DNA from: Paralithodes platypus | Taxonomy: Eukaryota > Arthropoda > Malacostraca > Decapoda > Lithodidae | Assembly (NCBI GenBank): GCA_032716605.1 | Contig: CM064495.1 | Coordinates: forward strand, 44,580,564-44,644,563 | Reading direction: 5' to 3' | Length of the DNA: 64,000 nt | Program-made: the position numbers and the translations under genes | Shown: piece after piece, positions 51,023-63,742 of the stretch | Position numbering within the stretch: position 1 is the stretch's first letter | Layout: the number at the start of each line of letters is the position of its first letter | The notes under the pieces: generated by a model | The model's input: the letters and a program-made list of their open reading frames with translations, nothing else | Told to the model about the DNA's origin: nothing | Databases searched by the model: none

Positions 51023-52739
51023 TAAGTTTACTAATGTCTTATCTGTCAAGGTTTGGCGGCCGGGAATTTGACACCCATTCGCCGCAGGGGAGGGCGTGAA
51101 GGGGAGGCACTTGGCCCTCATTCAGAGTAGATTCCCTCACACTTAATCTAATATAATCAATCATAACCTAACTGACTTCAAGTTGAGTGTAGTACAATTC
51201 GGGTTTAGGTGAAATAACTTGTAATCGAAATGATAATTTGACTTGGTTTGCTCTTAGTGGTGTTGACTTAAGCTTGGTGTCTCCTGTCGCTTCCACTGTC
51301 AGATCATGCAGGTTCTCTAAGGGGTTCCATTCCCGAATGACAATGTACCCTTAATTATTTGGAAAGGTCTACGGATGTGTGGTTTTGTGCAACTTTATTC
51401 CTTTGACAAAGTGAAACCCATTCTCTTGGTAGCTTACTTTCTACATTTGACTAGCATACAACATATACTTACCTAATATAATCTTGTTTATTAATAATAA
51501 CACCTTCAATCAAAAACCGCCATATATTTTAATCTTAACTATTGCAAAACGATTATATTATGGTAATGAAAGACTCATCGGAAGCAAGTTTACCTAATCT
51601 TTGGGTATGACAGACTTATCTTTGTATATAATTACTGCTGTACGACTAAAGAAAGGATAAAAACGGGCGTTCTGCCTTCTCGTAGCTCTCATCTGAAGCT
51701 TTCATTTCTCTGCTCACTAAACATAAACCTTCTACCACTCTTCCTCCGCCGACACTAAGCCTTCCGCACTTCACTTTTCATGGCTCATAGCGCCTTATTC
51801 ACTGCTCCCGTTATACTAAGCATTTTTCACTCCCGCCGCTCATCTCTCGCACTTTTTTTTTAAACTTCTCCGGCCCGACTTCGCGCGGCGTTTGTCACTC
51901 GGAGTGGCATCATTACCATTACCATTATCATAACTATCATCGTTACCTGCGCCTATTACTACCAGCCTATATACGCGTTTCCACCACTGTCGCCCCACTG
52001 TTACTCTCTTGACCGTTTCTAGAGATCTGTTTGATTGTAGGCGTTTCTGGAGAGATTGTGTTATTAATGTTATTGGTACGTTTCGAAAGGTACTGTTTTG
52101 TTTATAGTTAATGTTTTATTATTAGTGTTAAAACGTTTCTTGAGAGCCTGTCATACGTGTCTATAAAGGCTGTTTTATTACAACATTGATTCGCTTCTAG
52201 AAAGACATTTATTTAAACTATTGATATGTTGCAATATAAACTATTATATTTACCCTATTTATACAGTTCCAGACAGACGGTTCCAATAATATAATTGATA
52301 CAGCACCTTTCCGGATCTAAATCAACTTGGCTCCTGTAATTATTGTATTATTTATTAAGACCTGCAGCTGCTATCATAGGAAATAATTGTGCTACGTTAA
52401 TTACAGCGTTGCATGGCTCTTTTCCGTAATCTGTATAAGGTATTTATAACGCCATCTGTACATATTGAAGCTTTTTCCGTTATTAATTAGTATGAAAATT
52501 ATCCATCTGTATCCATTTTGCTTTAAGCTGTCTATTTATCCTTCACCACTTGTTTGTCACCATGCAAATAGTCACTACTAGAATCTGTTTTCCTTTCTTT
52601 ATCTCCTCGTTTCATGTTCGTATCATTAGGCTACTTTTAGTTAATATAATTGTTATTTATAATGCAATTCAATATTAATGGCAGTTCTGTCTAATCGTTA
52701 GCCTTCAAATTATCAAACCATCTATTCTTCTTCCCTCCC
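51023..52739. other. AT-rich unique DNA
   Basis: No gene, RNA motif or repeat recognised. Confidence 0.4.
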
Positions 52740-53490
52740 TACCTCCCACTCCCACCACTACTACAAAATCTAAACACCATTCCAAATCCACTACTACCAA
52801 ATCCCACTGTCAATCATAATTAAACCCAATCCCAATCCCACACCACCGCCATCACCACACAAAAGTCTTTATGTTAAGCTACAACTCACCAATACCACCA
52901 AACTTAAACTTCGCTCCTCGCCATCCCACAGATCACCAATACCTTAGTCCCTTTGCCATCCCACCAATCACCACCATCGCAGCCAGACACCTTCCCTCAC
53001 CTCTCACCAACATCACAACCAGCCCCCTCTTATTTCTTGTCTTTTCATCACTCACACTCATCTCATTTTTTCTACCCTCTCCCCCACCCTTTCTCTTTCC
53101 ATTTTATCCGATAACTCACCACCATTCATAACCATGCCAATCCTTTTTGAAGACACAATCCCTCCCTGATTTACCACCATTCACCTTCATGAAAATAATC
53201 CATAATCCATAATCCTCCCTCCCTGCCATTCCAACACTCATCACCATCGCAATCATTCCTTCCCATTCCCCCTTGCCATTCCACCATTTACCCACACACT
53301 CCTTCCCTTCCCTGCCTCATATCCCACATTTCACCACCATCTCCACAATCCTCCCCACATCCACCCACCCTCCTGCTGCCATCCCACCTCTCACCACCAC
53401 CACCACCAGCTTCCTCCCACTCCATCACCCCACCCTGCCAGCCCCAACTACCATCTCCATCACTTCTTCCACTGCCATTCTCTCAGCTGT
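52740..53490. repeat. CCACCA/CATCC-rich simple region
   Basis: Low-guanine text with recurrent ATCCCACC, TCACCACCA and CTCCC words. The Pro/Thr/Ser/His-rich + frames are artefacts. Confidence 0.75.
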
Positions 53491-54560
53491 TGGTCCCCCC
53501 CTCGCACGCAGTCTGCAGGTAGAATAGCGAGCTGTCCATCACGGGTGCTTAGTGTCGGTCCGTCTTATCTCCTCACTGTGACGAGAAGGAGCAGGGAGAG
53601 AAAGAGGGGCGCTAGGAATAGGAAGAAGAAGAGGTGGAATAGGAATAGATGAGAAAAATATATATAAGAAAGTGTTATATATGCTGGAACTGTGGGAAAA
53701 TGCACAAGTAAGAACAATAATAACAAACAAGAGCAATGGGGAGGAGAGGTGTTGATATAGGAAAGGAGGGGACGAAAAATAGGGAAAATATGTAATATAA
53801 GGTGGGTCCTAGGTAGAAAATGCACGAGGGAAACGAAGGTGCAAATTTTGTTGGGGGGCAAATCATAAATGGATTTGGATGAGAAAGGAGTGCAGCAAAA
53901 GTGAATTAAATAAGCACCGGAGAATAAAAGCGAATGAAAATAGGATTATAAATGGCGTGAGGGGGATACAAAAAAACGAAAAGTGAAAGAAGACGAGAAG
54001 GAACAAAACGAATATGACTTAGTTCGTAAGGTAGGGGAGAGAGAGAGAACAGAGGCGATGAAGAAACCAAACTAGGACGCGAGGTTGAAGGACAGCTAGG
54101 GATAAAGGAAAACTCGTGATTGATGTAAAGCCATGGCAATTTTGAGAAGACTGAGCTCTAATAGGAAACTGGACATTAACTAGGATAGCAAAGTGGAATG
54201 TAGTTTTTCTATGATTAATATTGTTTTTATTATTGCCAAGTTGCTGCTTGGTGATTAACGTTAATATAAAGAAATACACGAATCATGATTAAACTATGAT
54301 TAAAGACCATATTAGATAGACATTATATTTGTTAAGGGGAGTTCAATGATGGATTTAGGTGTACGAATTTTAAGTAAAACAAACGAAAAATATGATATGG
54401 ATGGATATTATATCAGAACAAAATTATAAGAACTAATTATAAGAACTGTAATTATAAAAACAATATTAACGGGAACGAGACCCAAACAAATTAATAGTGA
54501 TAGGAGGAGGATTAGAAAGAGGAGAAGACGGCGAAGGAGGAGGATCAGGAAGAGGATGAG
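53491..54560. other. Unique DNA; purine-rich from ~53575 to 54130
   Basis: The + strand is A/G-rich (gaggagaggt, gaaaatagg). Minus-strand Ser/Pro/Phe-rich frames follow from composition. No gene supported. Confidence 0.45.
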
Positions 54561-55280
54561 TGTGAAGGAAGTGAAAACAAGTTGATTGTGTATCCCTCCT
54601 GTTTACCGGGCCCGGAGACTGACTGTTGTTTACCTGTCTTTGTGCGCAGGTTTGGGTGCGCTGGAGTGCCTTGTCAGTCCTCAACCACTACCCCTCCCAC
54701 GCAACTTGCCGGGAAAGATAAAGATAAAGAGAGATAGAGAGAGACAGAGAGAGAGAGATGCATACTTGCATACTTCTTAACCCTATTACATCAAGAGATC
54801 CTTTCTAAGCTGGCTAAAATATCCCGGCGGAAGCTAATACAAATTGCAATACAATCATCATCGGGTTTAAATTGTTAATTAAATTAGTTTAGTTGAATTA
54901 CCCGTTGCATTGTTCCATTTGTTGCGAAATGTACAATAATGCAATTAATCTTTTTGGGCTAATGTTGCTGACCTTTATAGATATTCGTACCTCTGTTTAT
55001 CCACCATTTTTTTTTTTTTTTTTTACTCCGTTTCTTTTTGTCTTCTTTAATCACTGGCGCGCATGTTTAATATTTTTTCAAGTGTCCATCCCCGTCCCAC
55101 GCTGAGATACACCGGGCGATTTTTTCTGTGGGTGAAGACACTGTTTCAACTTGATTGGCACGACACCTTCAGACCTTCTACGGGAGGAATTGCGGACGCA
55201 GAATATTCCCACTTATTCTATTTGTATTAATTTCACTCCAACACCAAACACCTCCCAACGAAATGAATAAAAGCAAGCAT
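54561..55280. other. Unique DNA with AGAG patch and T-run
   Basis: AGAGA words at 54727-54758 and a 19-T run near 55006. No gene supported. Confidence 0.4.
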
Positions 55281-55356
55281 GTAATCCACCGGAATTCGAA
55301 CCTGGGTTACCACATACAGGTTTTAAACTCTCTAACCATTACACCATCAAGGCAGT
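55281..55356 (-). repeat. tRNA-like element (A-box and B-box), probable SINE head or tRNA pseudogene
   Basis: Read on the minus strand: TGATGGTGTAATGGTTAGAG resembles the D-arm/A-box of tRNA-Glu/Asp-like genes, and GGTTCGAATTCC about 35 nt later is a B-box. The overall size of about 75 nt fits a tRNA, but the acceptor ends (ACTGCC and GGTGGA) do not pair well and no clean anticodon arm forms. A decayed tRNA or SINE head fits better than a functional gene. Confidence 0.5.
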
Positions 55357-55460
55357 GTAATATGTGATACCTATTTGTAGACAGTACATGTACTGCAACT
55401 TTGTGCTGTATTATGTTGTACTCATTGTTATGTCGTCATTGTATCTTGACTATGTTCTAT
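55357..55460. other. Unique DNA
   Basis: No gene signal. Confidence 0.4.
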
Positions 55461-55493
55461 ATAATCGTATTAATGAACCATTAATACGATTAT
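55461..55493. other. Perfect 14-bp hairpin
   Basis: ATAATCGTATTAAT, loop GAACC, ATTAATACGATTAT. The stem is perfect. It could be a short inverted repeat or foldback remnant; a role as RNA is unknown. Confidence 0.8.
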
Positions 55494-56572
55494 CTCATGT
55501 TTGTGCTTAATATATTTTAGTTTGAAATTGGAGATACTGAGAGATCTCCGTGTGCCCTGCTTAATTATCTATTCAAGTAGTAGCTTCATTCCTTGTCTTG
55601 GAACGCCTCTGTCTCTCGCAACTATAAAACTACGTGTAAAAAAATATGTTTAAATATGTTTTACAAATATACCGTAAATGGTTGGTTTACATCTAACGTT
55701 CTTTAGAGTTTGTGTTCGTCTAGATTAATATAAATGTTTGTATATTTTGTGCATTAGAATGGTTTTGTGTTCTAGCTCCCACCATATTCAAGGATTTTTT
55801 TTAAATTGTATTAATCCCTTTAACAATTTACGTTTTAATTATAGTAAATACAAACAGATTTCAATAAATATACGTCATATGCTCCAATTATATTAGCTTA
55901 CTTTCCTTGTGTGTGTGTGTGTTTTTTTTTTGTTTTTTTTTGGTTTTTTCTAATTTGTTCGTGTACACCGATTTCTTTGTTCGCTTCCCTATATCCCCCG
56001 ACTGTTATCCTCTCCTGTCTGTGTATCGGTTAACATTGTGCTACCCAGAACTCAGCGTGGGGTAGATTTACAGTTTCTAATTACATCTTGACCTTGTTAC
56101 GAGCGCTTGCATCCTTGTTCAATTTCTGTGGTGCTGTATATATATATTGTATATATATTTATTTATTTATTTTTTTTTGCCCGGGCTGGAAATCTGCTGA
56201 ACGAGAACTTGAAGAAGCTCAGTTACTCATCCTTTTTACTGGCGTTAATGGGTGTTAGATAGGTTTAGAGTGAACGCTTCGTAATATTGTTTCTGTAACT
56301 TCCTTGGTTTAGGCATGTTAAGGGGATAGTTATTTTGATTTGTGCTTTAGTTGTAGTGTTCGTTTCCACAAACACTGAAAGTAATCCCACCTAAATAATC
56401 TCGGCTTTAGACCACATTAGAAATATATATTATACCCATATCTTGTATTTTGAGGTTTGCTCCGTATATTATTGTTTATCTTATCAATAAACTACACATA
56501 GCTCTAATTTCGAAGTATGTAACTGATTTGATAAGTGAACCCGAAATATGAACGACCTACGATTTTCGAGCT
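55494..56572. other. AT-rich unique DNA
   Basis: T-runs at 55922-55949 and a short TA patch near 56138. No gene supported. Confidence 0.4.
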
Positions 56573-56777
56573 GAAACCCTTGAGAATATGACGCGATTTA
56601 GCAGTTTATTTGGGCTTTCATTAGACGATTGTATACAACTTAGGAAGGATATGTGAGAATTAAAAGGGGGAAGACTATCAATCAATACTCTGACTTCCAT
56701 ATAACCTTCCTAATCTGAATAAATGTGTATAGTAATAGCACAGAAAAGAAGTGCGTCATCGATCCTCCGAGGGTTAA
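56573..56777. mobile_element. Foldback MITE, piggyBac-like (family 3, copy 2)
   Basis: The right end, reverse complemented, reads TTAACCCTCGGAGGATCGAT (TTAA 56774-56777). The left end GAAACCCTTGAGAATATGAC is a mutated partner. Inner arms CTTAGGAAGGATATGTGAGA and complement CTTCCATATAACCTTCCTAA match copy 1 at 2311-2525. Confidence 0.7.
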
Positions 56778-56931
56778 GGTTAACTCATAATAAGTTAATA
56801 ATAGGTTAACTCATAAGCGCGTCAAATACCAAGGCAGTAGTAACTCGCCCTTCCCTTCACCACCTCGCCCTCTGTTGCAGATTACCCAAGACGCCCACGA
56901 ACGCTGTGCAAACACCCGTCCCGCCTCTTGT
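56778..56931. other. Short unique segment with acceptor-like site
   Basis: A pyrimidine-rich stretch ending CCCTCTGTTGCAG at 56880 looks like a 3' splice site. A donor-like GAG|GTGGGT falls at about 56934-56941 inside the adjacent MITE. The 55 nt between is open in two frames. Weak evidence. Confidence 0.2.
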
Positions 56932-57243
56932 TTGAGGTGGGTCACCGACTCTTTTTTTTTTTATCTTTCTCTCCTTTTCTTTCTTTCCCTGGCTTGTATC
57001 CATTCGGCCCCATTCAGCCAACTGTGTTAAGACGCTTATCCCCATCCAGGTGTTAATTTGTTCCTGGCGAGCGATAGCGAGCCAGCATTGTATGGAGAAA
57101 TCCGGCTTCGCCTGAGACATTTTTCTATATTGACACCTGGATGGGGGTAAACGTCTTAAAACAGTAGGTTGAATGGGGCCGAATGGATACAAGCCAAAGA
57201 AAGAGGGAGATAAAGAGAAAAAAATCGAGGTGGGCTCCCTTAA
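56932..57243 (-). mobile_element. TTAA-type MITE (family 1, copy 3, inverted, internally deleted)
   Basis: The right end is TTAA at 57240-57243; the left TTAA is mutated to TTGA at 56932. The arms match copies 1 and 2, but the spacer (ATCCGGCTTCGCCTGAGACA) is in the opposite orientation and about 90 bp of one inner arm and spacer is missing. So it inserted in reverse orientation and was then deleted internally. Confidence 0.8.
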
Positions 57244-57510
57244 GCGATTCTCCCGTGGCGTAAGTTGGCTTTGCGGAGAAGGCAGCTGTTTTTACCGAGA
57301 GCGAGGGGGGGGGGGGAGGACGGACGGACGACCGACGACCTAAATGGGGACAATTCTGGCCCCTCTGCATTCTATATTATAAGATTTATATTAATTTGTG
57401 TATCTATCCATTAATCTGTCTAGCAATATTATTTACCTATCTATCTATCTATCTATCCTTCTCTATTGTCAATACCTCGACTTTCCTATCTTCTCTTATC
57501 CCTAATCCTC

Positions 57511-57515
<5 letters not shown>
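57244..57515. other. Unique DNA with a G-run and CTAT patch
   Basis: A G-run lies near 57306-57315 and (CTAT)n at about 57438-57458. Confidence 0.5.

Positions 57516-57578
<63 letters not shown>
57516..57578. repeat. (CT)n microsatellite
   Basis: About 30 CT units. Confidence 0.95.
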
Positions 57579-57581
<3 letters not shown>

Positions 57582-57872
57582 ATTAATCACCTTTCATTCC
57601 TTCACCCAGCAACCACTCCTTGTTTATATTTTTAGACTTCTCATCAAACAAGGCCAAGCACTTCGGGGTTGTTTTGTGGGAGCTGTTTGGGGGTTTGTGT
57701 GTTCTTTGTCGCGGCTGTTGGAGGTGTTCTTGGACTTTATTGCAGGCTGAATAAGTTGGGGGAATTCTAATGACTACACTTTTGTTTTGTTTTTGTTTTT
57801 TTGTATTTTTTGAGGGGGTTAAATTTTCTTGCATAGAATATCCTGGAAGTAGATTATTCCTTTATCTAATGA
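57579..57872. other. Unique T-rich DNA
   Basis: No gene signal. Confidence 0.4.
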
Positions 57873-58410
57873 TTACACATTATGGTACTCATGTGTTATA
57901 TATTACACATTATGGTACTCATGTGTTATATATTACACATTATGGTACTCATGTGTTATATATTACACATTATGGTACTCATGTGTTATATATTACACAT
58001 TATGGTACTCATGTGTTATATATTACACATTATGGTACTCATGTGTTATATATTACACATTATGGTACTCATGTGTTATATATTACACATTATGGTACTC
58101 ATGTGTTATATATTACACATTATGGTACTCATGTGTTATATATTACACATTATGGTACTCATGTGTTATATATTACACATTATGGTACTCATGTGTTATA
58201 TTACACATTATGGTACTCATGTGTTATATATTACACATTATGGTACTCATGTGTTATAATTACACATTATGGTACTCATGTGTTATATATTACACATTAT
58301 GGTACTCATGTGTTATATATTACACATTATGGTACTCATGTGTTATATATTACACATTATGGTACTCATGTGTTATATATTACACATTATGGTACTCATG
58401 TGTTATATAT
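57873..58410. repeat. 30-bp tandem repeat, 18 units, hairpin-forming
   Basis: Unit TACACATTATGGTACTCATG plus TGTTATATAT. Most units are identical; two have 1-2 base deletions near 58199 and 58258. Each unit contains ACACAT and ATGTGT around a 10-nt loop. Because 30 is divisible by 3, long frames (up to 302 codons) remain open in several phases; these are artefacts. A degraded unit continues to about 58455. Confidence 0.97.
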
Positions 58411-58500
58411 TTACAATGTATATATTACTCATTGGTTTTCTATTACACATTATGGTTACTGTCGTCAATGTCAATTAGTATTTAAATTCGGTTTACTATT

Positions 58501-58825
<325 letters not shown>

Positions 58826-58850
58826 CTAATTACACCCAGCTGGTAATTAG
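58826..58850. promoter_or_regulatory. Inverted homeodomain-type sites around an E-box
   Basis: CTAATTAC (58826-58833) and GTAATTAG (58843-58850) form a perfect inverted repeat, with CAGCTG (58837-58842) in the spacer. TAATTA is the classic homeodomain core and CAGCTG a bHLH E-box. Binding is an inference. Confidence 0.25.

Positions 58851-59693
<843 letters not shown>

Positions 59694-59778
<85 letters not shown>
59694..59778. repeat. (GA)n microsatellite
   Basis: About 42 GA units. Confidence 0.98.
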
Positions 59779-59779
<1 letters not shown>

Positions 59780-60978
59780 ACAATACTTAAAGGGAAATCA
59801 CACAAATTGTTTAACTCTGCAACAAAACACTATCACTTATAAATGTTTATCTGTGATACCACTACGAATATCTGAACAGGACTCTGTGCAACTTTACATT
59901 GCTTATATTGGTGGGAGGAGACATGCGGGAAATATGAAATATAATCCCCCAAAATATGCCATAGTTGGTCATAATACACTTGCAACATTAACCGTGAACA
60001 CATATCACAGTAAACAGACACACACATGCAACAAACAAGTCCTATAACATAACAAAAATATACACATCCAAGAAACAGGCAACACAGCAACACCCTAGCC
60101 TAGCCTAGAGGATTGGTGGGGGGAGCGTCTGTCGGCTGATGTTACGCGAATTAATCAAGAAGAATACTTAAGGGGCCATGAGAATGTTATCATTACCTTG
60201 GCGACAGTGATTAAAAGGGCGAGGTTCATTGAGATAAATACTGCCATTAAACGTAACGACGGCATAAGTTATAGCGCAGGCGTCGTCGTCAGCAGCCCGG
60301 CCGCGGCGCCCCTCCTGCACCACCTACCACCTCTTTGTTTACATCTGTCCTTTACATAGTTGAACCCTTTTCTTGGCCTCGATTGTTATATTATTTGTTT
60401 CTTTTTAATGTACTGTTTTATAACTTCACGGTTCACTCGTCCCTTAACTGTGATTTGTTCTGTCTTTTTATTGTATTTCATAAGCTCCCATCTTTTCTTT
60501 ACCGTATTATGTGTATTGCTCACACCTTCTATCCTCGAAATAAACAAGTTTTATGCACTCATTTATCTGTACTTTATGTTTCGTCTTCGTCTTTGCTCTC
60601 TTGGCATTTTTATTTCTCCTGTTTCCCTGTCCACCTGCTTGTAGTGCAAAAGAGTCATAAGTTGAGATGGCATGGTTTGCAGCCGTAGAGGGGCGGGCGT
60701 CAGTAGGCCACTTGATGCATCACTGGGAACACAGAAAGGGCAAACGTTGTGTGAGGTGAGGGAGGTGATGAGGGGGAGACACGCAGATTTGGACCCCCCT
60801 TGACTATTTTTCTCTCCCTGCCGTCCCTTTCCTCATGTTCGTAGTAGCTTATTGTGTGTATATTCTTTTTCCTCGGTCTCTTTATCTCTATGGGTTCTTT
60901 TTCTTCCTCCGATATTGTCTTCTTCGCCCTAATTTCCCGAGATCTCCTTGCATTTGTTTTTCTTGGCTGTACTTATTA
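59779..60978. other. Unique DNA with one GC-rich island (60120-60330)
   Basis: The island holds several homeodomain-like cores (AATTAATC, TGATTAAA, CATTAAA) and CG-rich text. The rest is T-rich. No gene supported. Confidence 0.35.
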
Positions 60979-61160
60979 TCCCATTTTCTCTTTGCTTTAT
61001 ACATTTTACACTCCCATTTTCTCTTTGCTTTATAAATTTACACTCCCATTTTCTCTTTACTTTATAATTTGCACTCCCATTTTCTCTTTACTTTATAATT
61101 TGCACTCCCATTTTCTCTTTACTTTATAATTTGCACTCCCATTTTCGCTTTGCTTCATAT
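60979..61160. repeat. 31-bp tandem repeat, about 5-6 units
   Basis: Unit CACTCCCATTTTCTCTTTAC plus TTTATAATTTG; CACTCCC starts at 61009, 61041, 61072, 61103 and 61134, with diverged edge units. Confidence 0.93.
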
Positions 61161-61481
61161 CTTAATCATTCTCTTTCGCACTGCTCCATAACTATCATCC
61201 TCGCTCTTCTCATCTCTTTCACTCTTCTCATTTACCTCTCACTTTGTTCTTCTTAACTCATCTCCTTCACTCTTCTCCCTCCCTCTAACCCCTTCTCCCT
61301 CACCCTCTTCACTGCTCCACTCCATCACTAGATCCGGGTTCTGGTGGGTGATGGGGAGGGGGTAAAGTGGAGGAGGAGGAAGTGGAGGAGGGAGAAATGA
61401 GGGAGGAGATTGAGTTTAGGCAGATACATGGAATCGTTTGAAGGAAGGACAGCTAAGAAATGGGGAGATGAAAGGAAAAAA
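61161..61481. other. Pyrimidine-rich then unique DNA
   Basis: CTCTTC-rich to about 61325. No gene supported. Confidence 0.45.
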
Positions 61482-61496
61482 ATATATATATACCGG

Positions 61497-61536
<40 letters not shown>

Positions 61537-61567
61537 TACATAGAGAGAGAGAGAGAGAGAGAGAGAG
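61482..61567. repeat. (TA)n-(GA)n compound microsatellite
   Basis: (TA)n with a TACCGGTA step, then about 13 GA units. Confidence 0.93.
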
Positions 61568-61882
61568 TGTGAGGGTATAAATTGAGGGCATACAAATCAT
61601 TCAGCTAAAACTAGTAATAATAATAAAATAATATGAAAACAAAGAGAGAGTGGAGGGTATGACTACAGTATAATCAGAGTTGAAAGGAGTGGCCAATCCA
61701 TTCTCTCAATGAACTACCTGGTAAATGTCAGACGTCCTATTAGTCATGTTTATAGGTAACTTGAACTTTGTGCCGCTATACAATTTTGAGTGATATATGG
61801 CAAGTCTGACTTGCAGTAAACATTATATTCATTAACCAGCGCAGTATACATGGCATTAGTTTCCCTTGTGTATTTAACATCT
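61568..61882. other. Unique DNA
   Basis: No gene signal. Confidence 0.4.
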
Positions 61883-62149
61883 TAAGAGCAGGTTTTTGTT
61901 CATATATTTATTTATTGATTTATATATTATTGTTTTGTTAACCTCCCTAGACCTCTATCAAGCTTATAAATACCCCCAAGACCCCTCTTCGAGACAAATG
62001 TGTGCATTTTCGGTAGAAAAGTGGCCCTGCCGAAGGTCAGTTGCTCCTAAATGGCTCGAAATGTACAAAAATATCCAAACTAATGGGGAATCTCAAAATT
62101 AATGGGGCTAAACATGAGGGAAGAAGGGGGTCCGGAAACCCCCCTTTAA
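61883..62149 (-). mobile_element. TTAA-flanked MITE (family 2, copy C)
   Basis: TTAA occurs at 61883-61886 and 62146-62149, 267 bp. The reverse complement aligns with copy A (27544-27845) from end to end; on the + strand the diagnostic block reads CTAGACCTCTATCAAGCTTA. Confidence 0.75.
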
Positions 62150-63742
62150 TTCTCATGCCACCCCTCAGCCCTCCTTGTTCGCTGTCTCGCTGATTATGAT
62201 AGTTTTCCTGACCAGTTTTCTGCCACTTTGCTTCGTCATTCCCTCCATTTGTAAAGATCATGGGGTTGGTGTCTTTTCTTTTTTGTTCTATTACGTTCCG
62301 GCAAGGTGGGAGCCGGGTGTGGCTGCCGTCGCCAAGGGAACTGACGTCTTCAAGCGGGGCCCATTAGCACCTTCTGCACGTCACCCGCCCCTAACTTTAC
62401 CCCCTTCAATCACCTTCACCGCCTCCGTCACCGTCGCCTGTAATAAGACACCCGAGAAGGATGAGGGAGGGCGATGGGGGTTGCGCAAAATCGTCTGGAG
62501 GGAGAATCTCGGCATCTGTTTTGCAGCATTCGTCAAGTTGCATACCTTGCGATGCTAAGCATGCGGCTTAAGCAATAACCCGTTAAACCTCATTATGACA
62601 TACACTGTAAGTGGCCTGTCGCATTTCTGTAATTAGATCATAAGAAACGTAAATACAGGATTATAAAACAGGCAGCACACAACAAGAGATAAGCAACATG
62701 ACGCCCATTGAAAAAACAAGGTGCCAACTTCTCCCAATAGAAAAGTGGGGTGGGGGAGGCTCTTGTCCGCCTGGGAGCATCACGGAGAATGCCCCTGTCA
62801 GGAGGTGATAAGCCCCTTGATCCTGAGCGTCGTGCTGTCAGGCGGGCCATCACAATGATGCACGTACAAATAATACATTAAAGGCGCTGCCCGTCATCCT
62901 TCCATCCCGAGCATTACCAAAGTTTTAATAACGCGCGGTAGTCTTAAGATAAAAGACTCTCTCTTCTCTTATCATACTTTTTAACCCGTCACCCTTACCT
63001 CTTCATTGACCTACCGACCTCTCTCCCCCTGTCACTCATCTTTCCCTTTGCCTCTTCCAACGCCCACTCCTATAGGCCTAATCCTTCCCCTCTATTGCAC
63101 CTCCCTTGATTTTTCTTTTCGCCCACTCATGTAGCCCTTCCCCTTCTATTTCTCCATCCAACCCATACACCCTAGCTTTTCCTTACCTTTCTGTTTCGGC
63201 TCTCCCTCAACCCTTCCCCTAATAATATTGCCCCCAATCATTCTCATATCGTACATCTTAGAACCCATGTCACTCTTTCTTCCCGTCTCTCCTAGCACCC
63301 ACTCCCCTTTTCTTTCCTGTTAGCCCCCCACCCCCCAACTTCTTCCCCTTGACAATCTCCAGCCCTTTAGCCCGCATCCCCATCCCACGTCTACCAGCAC
63401 TCCTGCCGCTGTCGCCTCAACAGACATAGCCATCCCAGACTGACATCTATAAACATCTGAGGTTGTCCCCCGCGCCTTACAAATCAGGGTTCCCTTTGAA
63501 TTGGTAATGGGCTGTGTTTTGTCTAACAATGGGTCTTTGGTGTGATCGGACGTGGCCTTTGTTGCAAGTATGAACGAGTAGGTTCCGTGGCAGCGCTTGC
63601 GTAGGTGCATTATGGAGCTGGGGTCTCTGCCGCTCCTCGCTCCTTGCAGCCTAAGTAGGAGATTATTTCTAATTATCCCAATTTTATAAGACGCTTCCAC
63701 GTGTGTGCGAGAGAAGAGATGCATATGTGTGTGTATTCTTGA
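62150..63742. other. Unique DNA; pyrimidine-rich at 62990-63350
   Basis: The minus frame 63320-63772 (150 codons) is the longest one with non-repetitive composition in this part, but it shows no domain I recognise and starts in pyrimidine-rich DNA. I do not call it a gene. Confidence 0.35.

Noticed and set aside
57873..58410. CRISPR array
   Set aside because: Contiguous identical units without unique spacers; eukaryotic minisatellite.
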